Assembly: GCA_021786385.1 (NCBI GenBank)
Contig: JAJYNJ010000006.1
Location: 1 to 47,727 of the forward strand
Direction of reading: 5' to 3'
Length of the DNA stretch: 47,727 bases
Origin: Chloroflexota bacterium
Lineage (GTDB): Bacteria; Chloroflexota; Limnocylindria; Limnocylindrales; CSP1-4
Shown here one piece after another: positions 24,485 to 31,670 of the stretch; position 1 is the stretch's first letter, and every line of letters starts with the position of its first letter. Below the pieces are notes generated by a model that saw only the letters and a program-made list of their open reading frames with translations, had not been told where the DNA came from and made no database searches. Made by a program: the position numbers and the translations under genes.

Positions 24485-25522
24485 ATGGAGCAGGTGCGGC
24501 CGGTCCGCCGGCGGCCTTCCCGGGAGATCCTCGAGGGCGACTCGGCCGACGTCTACTTCTACCGCGCCCAACAGGTGCTGGAGCGCGAGGGGATCGACCC
24601 GCTCGTGGTGATGGAGGTCTTCTCGCGCCAGTCCGGCGTCCTGTGCGGCATCGACGAGGCCAAGACGCTCCTGGCGCACGCGTTGCAGGGCGCCGCTCCC
24701 GGCGAGGCGGTCGTGGAGGCGCTCTCCGACGGCGACCTCTTCGCGGAGCGCGAGATCGTGCTGCGGATCCGGGCACGCTACCGCAAGTTCGGGTTGTACG
24801 AGACCGCGATCCTGGGGATGATGGCGCAGTCGACCGGCTGGGCCACCGCAGCGCGGCGCTGTGTGGAGGCGGCGGCACCGCAGCCCGTCATCAGCTTCGG
24901 GGCGCGGCACGTCCACCCGAACGTCTCCGAGACGCTCGACTACGCGGCGATCGTGGGTGGCTGCGTGGGCGCCTCCACGCCGGCGGGGGCGCGGCTCTCG
25001 GGGCTGCGCCCGACGGGCACGATGCCCCATGCGCTCGTGCTCATGTTCGGCGACACGGTGCGCGCGGCGGAGGCGTTCGACCGCGACCTCCCCCCGGACG
25101 TGCCGCGCATCGTGCTCGTCGACACGTTCAAGGACGAGGCCGAGGAGGCGCTGCGGGTGGCGGATGCCCTCGGCGAACGGCTCTACGGGATCCGGCTCGA
25201 CACGCCGTCCGAACGTGGCCGCGTGACGCCCGACCTGGTGACCGAAGTGCGCGCCCGACTCGACCAGGCCGGCTACCAGCACGTCAGGATCATCGTGAGC
25301 GGTGGGCTCAACCCCGACCGGATCACCCATTTCAAGGAGCGCGGAGCCCCCGTCGACTCCTTCGCGGTCGGGAGCTACATCAGCGGCGCGAGCCCCATCG
25401 ACTTCACGGGCGACCTCAAGGAGATCGACGGCAAGCCGATCGCCAAGCGCGGTCGCATCCCGGGCGTGACGCCGAGCCCCCGGCTGCGCCCGATCGACCT
25501 CACCGACTGGCTCGGGTCGTAG
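24485..25522 (+). CDS. pncB: nicotinate phosphoribosyltransferase
   Basis: A 345-residue enzyme of the NAPRTase/NAMPT type II PRTase family, converting nicotinate and PRPP to nicotinate mononucleotide. Family features are VMEVFSRQSGVLCGIDEA, ISFGARHVHP, the substrate loop SGLRPTGTMPHALV, and the phosphate-binding VSGGLNPDRI near the C-terminus. It is shorter than E. coli PncB and matches the compact bacterial/archaeal branch. With the preceding nicotinamidase it forms a two-step NAD salvage unit. Confidence 0.9.
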   Translation: MEQVRPVRRRPSREILEGDSADVYFYRAQQVLEREGIDPLVVMEVFSRQSGVLCGIDEAKTLLAHALQGAAPGEAVVEALSDGDLFAEREIVLRIRARYRKFGLYETAILGMMAQSTGWATAARRCVEAAAPQPVISFGARHVHPNVSETLDYAAIVGGCVGASTPAGARLSGLRPTGTMPHALVLMFGDTVRAAEAFDRDLPPDVPRIVLVDTFKDEAEEALRVADALGERLYGIRLDTPSERGRVTPDLVTEVRARLDQAGYQHVRIIVSGGLNPDRITHFKERGAPVDSFAVGSYISGASPIDFTGDLKEIDGKPIAKRGRIPGVTPSPRLRPIDLTDWLGS

Positions 25523-25546
25523 GCCCCGAGGCGTTTCGTCCGGGGC
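25523..25546. terminator. bidirectional hairpin between pncB and gcvPB
   Basis: Arms GCCCCG (25523-25528) and CGGGGC (25541-25546), continued inward by GGCG/CGTC with a TTT loop and one bulged base, fill the 32-bp convergent spacer. No U-tract follows. Confidence 0.5.
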
Positions 25547-25554
25547 GTCGCGCC

Positions 25555-27180
25555 CTACTCGCCCGTCGCTTCAGTACCGGCCGCGGCGCCGCGCTTGCGC
25601 AGGTAGGCCCGCCAGGTCATCGCCCAGCGCGCCGGATCGTCGAGGGGCCCATGGTCGTGGCGGTGCACCACGCTCGCGTGGGGCGCGGAGCGGACCAGCT
25701 CGGGATCCTCGTATGCCTCGCGCGCGACACGCGCGAGGATCGCGGCGTACTCGTCGAGTTCGTGCTGCGAATACGACTCGGTTGGCTCGAGCGTGAACGG
25801 CTCGGGGATGAGCCACGGGTGATGGCTCGTCCAGTAGTGGACCCCGAAGTCGGCCATGCGCCGGCCGACGTCCTCCGACCCCACGCCGGTCTCGCGCCGC
25901 AGCGGCTCGAAGCTGTAGCGCACCTGTTCCAGCCGGCGCCGGTTGGGCCACGGCACCTCGACGCCGCGGATCCGCCGCACCCGCTCCAGGAGATAGTTGT
26001 TGCAGAGGACGGCCGACTCGGCCACGGTCCTCAGGCCCGCGGCCCCGAGGCTCATGATCCAAGCATAGGCACGCAGGTGGACCTCCGGCACGCCGTACCA
26101 CGTGCGCACCTTGCCTACGCTCGCGGGCCGCTCCGCGTCCAGGTGATAGCGGCGGCCGTCGAAGGTGACGATCGGCGCGGGGAGGTACGGTTCCAGGTGC
26201 GACCGCACGCCGAGCGCCCCGCAGGCCGGGCCGCCCGAACCGTGCGGGGTCGAGAAGGTCTTGTGCAGGTTGAAGAAACAAGCGTCGAAGCCGGCCTCGC
26301 GGGCGCGGGTGATGCCGAGCAGTCCGTTCGCGTTGGCCTGGTCGTACACGCAGAGCCCGCCCACGTCGTGGACCGCCCGGGTGAACGCCGCGATGTCGGG
26401 GTTGAAGATGCCGGTGTCCTCAGGGTTCGTGATGAAGAGCCCGGCGGTGCGCTTGCCGAGCACGGCCCGCAGCGAGGCGAGATCGGGGTGTCCGTGCGGA
26501 CCGGGCTGCAGGGTCACGATACGGAAGCCCGCGACGTGCGCCGCGGCGGCGTCGGACGGATGCGAGAAGATCGTCGTGACGATCTCGTCCCGCGCGGGGA
26601 ACTCGCCGCGTGCTCGCAGGTGCGCGCGCAGCATCGCCGCCGCCGCGAAGATCGCCTGCGAGCCGCTCGCGGGCTGCAGCGTGAAGGCGTCCATGCCGGA
26701 GATCTCGCGCAGCAGCAGGTCGAGCCGATAGATCGCCTCGAGGATCCCCTGCACCGTTCGCTCGTCTTGGAGCGGGTGCAGCTCGGCGAGCTGCGGGCTG
26801 CGCGCCAGCTGGTCGTTGATCTTGGGGCTGTACTTCATGGTGCAGGTGCCCTGACCGACGTCGACATTGAGGTCCGCCCCGAGCGTCTCCTGGGAGAGCC
26901 GCAGGTAGTGGCGCAGGACGGCCTGCTGCGAAAGCTCGGGGAGAGCAGGTGGCCGGCGCCGCCGCATCGCCGCCGGGACCAGCGCCTCCGAGTCGGCCTC
27001 CGGCAGCTCGCGGTCCGGACGGGGCGGTAGGACGCCGCGGGCGCCCGGGACGGAGAGCTCGAAGATGACCGGTTCGTCCCAGCGCGCCTCGTGGAAGCGG
27101 CGCCGCGTCTCCGGCGCCTGCGGGATCGTCATCGCGGGTCCCCGGTCCTCATCCTGTTCGGTGGCTCCCGTGCGCGTCAT
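25555..27180 (-). CDS. gcvPB: glycine dehydrogenase (decarboxylating) subunit 2
   Basis: A 541-residue PLP subunit of the split P-protein of the glycine cleavage system. It decarboxylates glycine and passes the aminomethyl group to lipoyl GcvH. The PLP lysine is Lys307 in FFNLHKTFSTPHG. The Gly-rich SGMDAFTLQPASGSQA and CTMKYSPK motifs are also present. The start ATG overlaps the gcvPA stop by four bases (ATGA), so the two subunits are translationally coupled. Residues 1-25 are a poorly conserved extension; Met17 is an alternative start. GcvT and GcvH are not in the window. Confidence 0.96.
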   Translation of the reverse strand: MTRTGATEQDEDRGPAMTIPQAPETRRRFHEARWDEPVIFELSVPGARGVLPPRPDRELPEADSEALVPAAMRRRRPPALPELSQQAVLRHYLRLSQETLGADLNVDVGQGTCTMKYSPKINDQLARSPQLAELHPLQDERTVQGILEAIYRLDLLLREISGMDAFTLQPASGSQAIFAAAAMLRAHLRARGEFPARDEIVTTIFSHPSDAAAAHVAGFRIVTLQPGPHGHPDLASLRAVLGKRTAGLFITNPEDTGIFNPDIAAFTRAVHDVGGLCVYDQANANGLLGITRAREAGFDACFFNLHKTFSTPHGSGGPACGALGVRSHLEPYLPAPIVTFDGRRYHLDAERPASVGKVRTWYGVPEVHLRAYAWIMSLGAAGLRTVAESAVLCNNYLLERVRRIRGVEVPWPNRRRLEQVRYSFEPLRRETGVGSEDVGRRMADFGVHYWTSHHPWLIPEPFTLEPTESYSQHELDEYAAILARVAREAYEDPELVRSAPHASVVHRHDHGPLDDPARWAMTWRAYLRKRGAAAGTEATGE

Positions 27181-28577
27181 GCCAGCACCTGCCGCAGCGT
27201 ATCGGCCAGCCGGTCGAGCTCGTCACGCGTGTGCAGCTCGGTCACGCAGTAGAGCGCAGCCTGGCCGAGCTCGGGGAACTGGTCGGACAGGTCGGCGCCG
27301 CCGAAGATCCCCGCGTCGAGCAGCGCCGCGTTGATCTCGCGGACCGTCCGGCCGGTCGCCGAGAAGTCGACGACGAACTCGGTGAAGGGGATGCCGGAGA
27401 AGCGCGGAGCACGCACGCCTGGGATGGTCGCCAAGCACGTGGCGGCGTACCGGGCCAGCCGCATGGACGTCTCGCCGATCTCGCGCATGCCCTGTGGCCC
27501 CATCAGCGCGAGGTAGACGCCCGCGGTGATGCCCCACAGCGCGGCGGCCGTTCCCACGAACTCCTTGGCCTCTTCGCGGCCGTGGAAGCTGGTGCGTTCC
27601 CAGAAGACGTCGCCGAACCCGTACTCCCCCTCGACGACCGTGCGGGTCAGGCCGAAGAGCCGCGAGGGATACTCCGCGACGAACCGCTCCTCGTCGGGTG
27701 TGGCGATGAAGCCGCCCTGGCCGCCGCCGAAGTACATGTGGATGCCGAGCGGCTGCAGATCGCCGCAGGCGATGTCCGCGCCGTAGGCCCCGGGCGCCTC
27801 GAGCACGCCGAGCGAGGAAGGATCGACGCAGGCGACGGCGAGGGCGCCCTGCGCGTGGGCCAGCGCGACGATCTCGGGCGCCTGCGCCTCGATGACGCCG
27901 AAGTAGCCGGGGTTCTCGATGAAGACCGCCGCCGTCGCGGGCGACAGCTTCGCGCGCAGGTCGGCGAGGTCGAGCAGGCCGGTCGAGCGGTCGTAGTCGA
28001 CCTCGACCACCTCGAGCGCGCCGTCGACATAGTTCGCGATCACCGACCGCCGCTGGGGGTTGGTCGTCGCGGGCACGAGGACCGCGTGGCGACCGGTGAT
28101 CCGGCCGGCCATGCGCAGTGCCGTCGCGGCGGCCTGCGCGCCGTCGAACGTGGGGACGCTCACCACGTCCATCTCGAGCAGCTCGCCCATCATGCTGCAG
28201 TACTCGAAGAGCGCCTGGAAGCGGCCATGGTCCTCGTACGGCTCACCCCCGTACGCGGTCAGGAACTCCGCGCGGCCGTTGATCTCGTCGCACACGGCCG
28301 GCACGAAGCGCCGATAGCAGCCGGCGCCGAGGAAGCTCGGATACTCGGCGGTGCTGACGTTGCGGGCAAGGAGCCCCTCGATGTGCCGCCGTAGGTCGTG
28401 CTCCGAGCGGAGCGGCTCGGGCAGCTGCAGCGGGCGATCGAGACGCAGTTCGGGCGGGATGTCGGCATAGAGCTCCGCCACGTCGCGCGCGCCGATGCTG
28501 CGCAGCATGGCGTCCCGCATCTCGGGCACGCTGCTCGGGATGTAGGGGTGGACGGCGGTGCCAGCGTCGTTGGTCAC
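27177..28577 (-). CDS. gcvPA: glycine dehydrogenase (decarboxylating) subunit 1
   Basis: A 466-residue partner of GcvPB, homologous to the N-terminal half of single-chain GcvP and lacking the PLP lysine. Recognisable motifs include SFLGAGCYRRFVPAV, FLTAYGGEPYEDHGRFQALFEYCSMMGELLEMDVVS and CGDLQPLGIHMYFGGGQGGFIA. I chose GTG 28575-28577, with GGAG about 10 nt upstream; upstream codons look non-coding. It follows the SDR gene by 54 bp on the same strand, so SDR-gcvPA-gcvPB may be one transcript. Confidence 0.95.
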   Translation of the reverse strand: MTNDAGTAVHPYIPSSVPEMRDAMLRSIGARDVAELYADIPPELRLDRPLQLPEPLRSEHDLRRHIEGLLARNVSTAEYPSFLGAGCYRRFVPAVCDEINGRAEFLTAYGGEPYEDHGRFQALFEYCSMMGELLEMDVVSVPTFDGAQAAATALRMAGRITGRHAVLVPATTNPQRRSVIANYVDGALEVVEVDYDRSTGLLDLADLRAKLSPATAAVFIENPGYFGVIEAQAPEIVALAHAQGALAVACVDPSSLGVLEAPGAYGADIACGDLQPLGIHMYFGGGQGGFIATPDEERFVAEYPSRLFGLTRTVVEGEYGFGDVFWERTSFHGREEAKEFVGTAAALWGITAGVYLALMGPQGMREIGETSMRLARYAATCLATIPGVRAPRFSGIPFTEFVVDFSATGRTVREINAALLDAGIFGGADLSDQFPELGQAALYCVTELHTRDELDRLADTLRQVLA

Positions 28578-28631
28578 GTGGGTCTCACTCCATCGCCGGT
28601 GCCGGCACGCGCTGCGGACCGGCACCGCTGC

Positions 28632-29381
28632 TCAGGCGGTCTCTCCGCCGTCGATGCTGATGCATTGTCCCGTGATGTAGGCCGCCTCGTCGGAGGCGAG
28701 AAACGCGAACAGCGCGGCGACCTCCTCGGGCTGGGCGTGGCGCTGCAGCGGAATGCGGCGGTTGACCGCGGCGAGCATGTCGGGCGTGTACTCGGCCTGC
28801 TGCATGGGGGTCAGGACGTACCCGGGGCAGACGGCGTTTGCACGCAGCCAGGGGGCGCATTCGAGCGCGATGGTCTTCATGAGCAGGTTGATGCCGGCCT
28901 TGGAGGCGTTGTAGTCGGCGTAGAAGGGGTGCCCGTCGAGGCCGTTCGTCGACGACGTGAAGAGGACCACCCCCGAGCGCTGCTCGGCCATCCGCCGCAC
29001 GGCGGCGCGCGCGCAGAGGAAGGCGCCCGTGAGGTTGACGCCGATCACACGCGACCACTGCTCGGGCTCGATGTCGAGAAAGCGGTTACGGACGCTGATG
29101 CCGGCGTTGGCGATCAGGACGTCCACCCCGCCGAGCAGCCCGTCGGTCTCGCCGAACGCGGCCTCCACCTCGTCGGACTGGCTCACGTCGGCGCGGACGG
29201 CGCCGGCAAGCCCGGGCAGCTCGGCACGGGCGCGCTCGAGCGCGGCCGCATCGCGGTCCAGCACCACGACCCGGGCGCCCTCCCCGATGAAGCGCCGCGC
29301 AGTCGCGAGGCCGATCCCGCTGGCGCCGCCGGTGACCACGACGCGGCGCCCGACGTGGGCTCGGGGGGCGGGACCTTCCAT
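28632..29381 (-). CDS. SDR family NAD(P)-dependent oxidoreductase
   Basis: A 249-residue classical short-chain dehydrogenase. The cofactor loop is TGGASGIG (residues 17-24), the structural motif is IANAG, and the catalytic residues are Ser143/Ser144 with Tyr157 and Lys161 (YNASK). The VCPGYVLTPM and YITGQCISIDGG segments are typical. ATG 29379-29381 follows a GGAGG Shine-Dalgarno at 8 nt. It lies upstream of gcvPA in the same direction and is divergent from a second SDR. The substrate is unknown. Confidence 0.93.
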   Translation of the reverse strand: MEGPAPRAHVGRRVVVTGGASGIGLATARRFIGEGARVVVLDRDAAALERARAELPGLAGAVRADVSQSDEVEAAFGETDGLLGGVDVLIANAGISVRNRFLDIEPEQWSRVIGVNLTGAFLCARAAVRRMAEQRSGVVLFTSSTNGLDGHPFYADYNASKAGINLLMKTIALECAPWLRANAVCPGYVLTPMQQAEYTPDMLAAVNRRIPLQRHAQPEEVAALFAFLASDEAAYITGQCISIDGGETA

Positions 29382-29599
29382 GGCTCGAACCTCCAGTGCG
29401 GGCTGCGTCGCCCGTGCGGCGACGGGGTGGAGCTGCTGGTACGGCGTGTAGTATCCCAATTCCGATCGGGCCGGTGGGGCGGGCGGCCGGTCGCGCGGGC
29501 CGGTTGGCGTGGCGGCCGGGGACGGGCTCGCAGGCGTCGGCGTGCCGACCGCGGCTGCCCTCGGGACGGGCCGCGGTCTTCGAAAGGAGGCGGAAGCGT

Positions 29600-30397
29600 A
29601 TGGCGGCATCGCGGCGTGGAGCCCCGCTCGGGCGACTCGCTGGCCGGGTCGCGCTCGTCACCGGCGCGGCGTCGGGGATCGGCGCGGCGACGGCCGTCCG
29701 GTTCGCCGCCGAGGGGGCGGCCGTGGGGCTTGCCGACCGCGACGAGGCGGGTCTGGGGCGCGTCGCGAAGCGCATCGCCGACGCGGGTGGTCGGGCGCTG
29801 CCGATCGTGGTCGACCTGGCGCAGCCCGGTGCGGCGGATCGGGCGGTGACGGCGCTCGCCGAGGCGTTCGGTGGACTCGACCTGCTCGTGACGGCGGCCG
29901 GGATCATCCGGCGTCATACGGCGCTCGAAACGAGCGATGCCGAATGGGACGAGGTCGTGGCGGTGAACCTCACGGCGGTCTTCCGGTGCTGTCGCGCGGC
30001 CATTCCGCGGCTGCGGGCGCGTGGCGGCGGGGCGATCGTGACGGTCGGGTCGGGCTGGAGCCTGGTCGGCGGGCCGCGCGCCGTCAGCTACGCTGCGACC
30101 AAGGCCGCCGTGGCGAACCTCACGCGCGCGCTGGCCATCGACCACGGGCCAGAGGGGATCCGCGTCAACTGCGTCTGTCCGGGCGACACCGACACGGCGC
30201 TGCTGCGCAACGAGTTCGGTCAGCTCGGGGAGTCGCCGGAGGCCGGGATCGCGGGCTCGGCAGCGGCGCGACCGCTGCGCCGGATCGGGACGCCGGAGGA
30301 GATCGCGGCGGCGATCCTGTACCTCGCCTCGGACGACGCCGCCTACGTGACGGGCACGACGCTGGTGGTCGACGGGGGAGGGCTGGCAGGCGGCTGA
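29600..30397 (+). CDS. SDR family oxidoreductase
   Basis: A 265-residue classical SDR with TGAASGIG near residue 21, GSGWS as the catalytic serine region and YAATK as the catalytic Tyr-Lys. The usual NNAG after strand 4 is TAAG, so the structural Asn is Ala here. ATG 29600 has a perfect AAAGGAGG Shine-Dalgarno at 9 nt. Its 218-bp divergent spacer contains TAGTAT (29449-29454) as a possible -10 in either direction. The TPR gene follows by 46 bp. Confidence 0.92.
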   Translation: MAASRRGAPLGRLAGRVALVTGAASGIGAATAVRFAAEGAAVGLADRDEAGLGRVAKRIADAGGRALPIVVDLAQPGAADRAVTALAEAFGGLDLLVTAAGIIRRHTALETSDAEWDEVVAVNLTAVFRCCRAAIPRLRARGGGAIVTVGSGWSLVGGPRAVSYAATKAAVANLTRALAIDHGPEGIRVNCVCPGDTDTALLRNEFGQLGESPEAGIAGSAAARPLRRIGTPEEIAAAILYLASDDAAYVTGTTLVVDGGGLAGG

Positions 30398-30443
30398 TGC
30401 CGGTGGCGCGGACGCCGGGGCGGAAGCGTGCGAGGATTCGGGC

Positions 30444-30965
30444 ATGAACCAGGGCGATCTGGGGCCGCACAGCCCGCGCGATGAGGACGAGGCCAACCGC
30501 ACACCGGGCACGCCGGACCCGCACGGGGCAGACGGCGCACGGGATGGAGCTTCGCCGAGTGAGGAACGGCTCGTGGCGGAGCTCGTGGAGCGCGAGACGG
30601 CGTACGGCCTGCTGCAGCGTGGCCGGGCGCTGATGGGACGGCGTCACTTTGCCCAGGCGGCCGTGCTGCTCGAGCGAGCGGCGCGCCTGGAGCCGCGCCG
30701 CGGCTCGATCATCGAGGCGCTGGGGCGTGCCTACTACAACAGCGGACAGCACGAGCGAGCGGCGGAGGCGTTTCGCGAGCTGCTGCGGATCGACCCGTCG
30801 CTCGCCTACGCGCATTTCGCGTTGGGGCAGAGCCTCAAGCGGCTGGGTCGTCCTGAGGAGGCACGGACGCACCTGCGGCTCGCGGTCGCGCTGGCGCCGG
30901 ACTCGCGGCTGTACCGGGACGCGCTCGCGCGGTTGGAGGGCAACCGGCCACCCTTGGTGTTGTAG
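30444..30965 (+). CDS. TPR repeat protein
   Basis: A 173-residue cytoplasmic protein. A charged, disordered N-terminus (1-45) precedes about three tetratricopeptide repeats (about 52-160), recognisable from A-GRAYYNSGQHERAAEAF and FALGQSLKRLGRPEEA. It is a protein-protein interaction module of unknown partner. ATG 30444 follows GAGGATT. It converges on the NUDIX gene across a strong hairpin. Confidence 0.85.
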   Translation: MNQGDLGPHSPRDEDEANRTPGTPDPHGADGARDGASPSEERLVAELVERETAYGLLQRGRALMGRRHFAQAAVLLERAARLEPRRGSIIEALGRAYYNSGQHERAAEAFRELLRIDPSLAYAHFALGQSLKRLGRPEEARTHLRLAVALAPDSRLYRDALARLEGNRPPLVL

Positions 30966-30989
30966 GCTCGGAGCTTCCCTCGCGTGGCC

Positions 30990-31015
30990 GGCACCGCCCG
31001 GGTGCGGGCGGTGCC
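30990..31015. terminator. bidirectional GC hairpin between TPR and NUDIX genes
   Basis: A perfect 10-bp inverted repeat, GGCACCGCCC and GGGCGGTGCC, flanks a 6-nt loop in the 90-bp convergent spacer. It is the strongest terminator-like hairpin in the window. There is no U-tract on either side. Confidence 0.6.
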
Positions 31016-31055
31016 CGGGCGCCTCTGCCCGCCTCAGCGCCCGTGCGGGGTCCGG

Positions 31056-31649
31056 CTACAGCTCTCCGCGCTCGGCCAGCCGCGCCACCCGGAAGAGCCC
31101 CACGAGCGACTTCGCGTCGTGGATCTCTCCGCGTTCGGCGGCCACCACCGCGTCGCGCCATGGCATCCGCACCAGGTCGAGGCGCTCGTCCGGCTCCGGT
31201 CCCGCGTAGCCGGGAAGCGGCGAGAGCTCCTGCGCCAGGAAGAGGTGCATGTACTCGTCGGTGAAGCCGGGGGCGGTCCAGAATGCGCCCAAGCCGCGCC
31301 AGCGGGCCGCTTGCCTCCCCGTCTCTTCGCCCAATTCCCGCGCCGCGCAGAGCTCGGGCGGTTCGGGCGTGCCGTCCGCGAGCGGGTCGATGGTCCCGGC
31401 CGGAATCTCGAGCAGGGCCCCGCCGGTCGCGTGGCGCCACTGCCGGACGAGCAGGACGTCGTCGCCGTCCAGGGCGACGATCGCCACCGCCCCGGGGTGT
31501 AGGACGAGCTCCCGTTCGTGCTCTCCGCCACCGGCGTCGCGCACCGTGTCGACGCGAAAGGTCAGGTACTTGCCCTGGTAGACGACGCGTTCCGCCACCG
31601 TCGTCTCCTGCAGCCGCTCCTCGTCGCGCGTTGGCTGTGCGTGCGTCAT
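31056..31649 (-). CDS. NUDIX hydrolase (ADP-ribose pyrophosphatase-like)
   Basis: A 197-residue NUDIX protein of the ADP-ribose/nucleotide-sugar pyrophosphatase group (N-terminal strand-exchange region GKYLTFRVDTV, VRQWRHATGGALLEIPAGTID). The catalytic helix is Arg104-Glu105-Leu with Glu108-Glu109 (RELGEETG). The loop between the PAG motif and the helix is about five residues longer than the usual GX5E spacing. The start ATG has no Shine-Dalgarno and lies 8 nt from TATACT on the minus strand, so it is probably leaderless. It is divergent from the diguanylate cyclase by only 21 bp. Confidence 0.92.
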   Translation of the reverse strand: MTHAQPTRDEERLQETTVAERVVYQGKYLTFRVDTVRDAGGGEHERELVLHPGAVAIVALDGDDVLLVRQWRHATGGALLEIPAGTIDPLADGTPEPPELCAARELGEETGRQAARWRGLGAFWTAPGFTDEYMHLFLAQELSPLPGYAGPEPDERLDLVRMPWRDAVVAAERGEIHDAKSLVGLFRVARLAERGEL

Positions 31650-31656
31650 GGCTGCG

Positions 31657-31663
31657 TAGTATA
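31657..31663. promoter_or_regulatory. overlapping bidirectional -10 elements (NUDIX / diguanylate cyclase)
   Basis: The heptamer TAGTATA gives TAGTAT on the plus strand (31657-31662), 8 nt before GTG 31671, and TATACT on the minus strand (31658-31663), 8 nt before ATG 31649. One melted core could fire leaderless transcripts both ways. Confidence 0.65.
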
Positions 31664-31670
31664 GGAGCGG

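Noticed and set aside
28578-28631. Glycine riboswitch before gcvPA
   Set aside because: Only 54 bp separate the SDR stop from the gcvPA start, too short for the aptamer, and no aptamer motif is visible.
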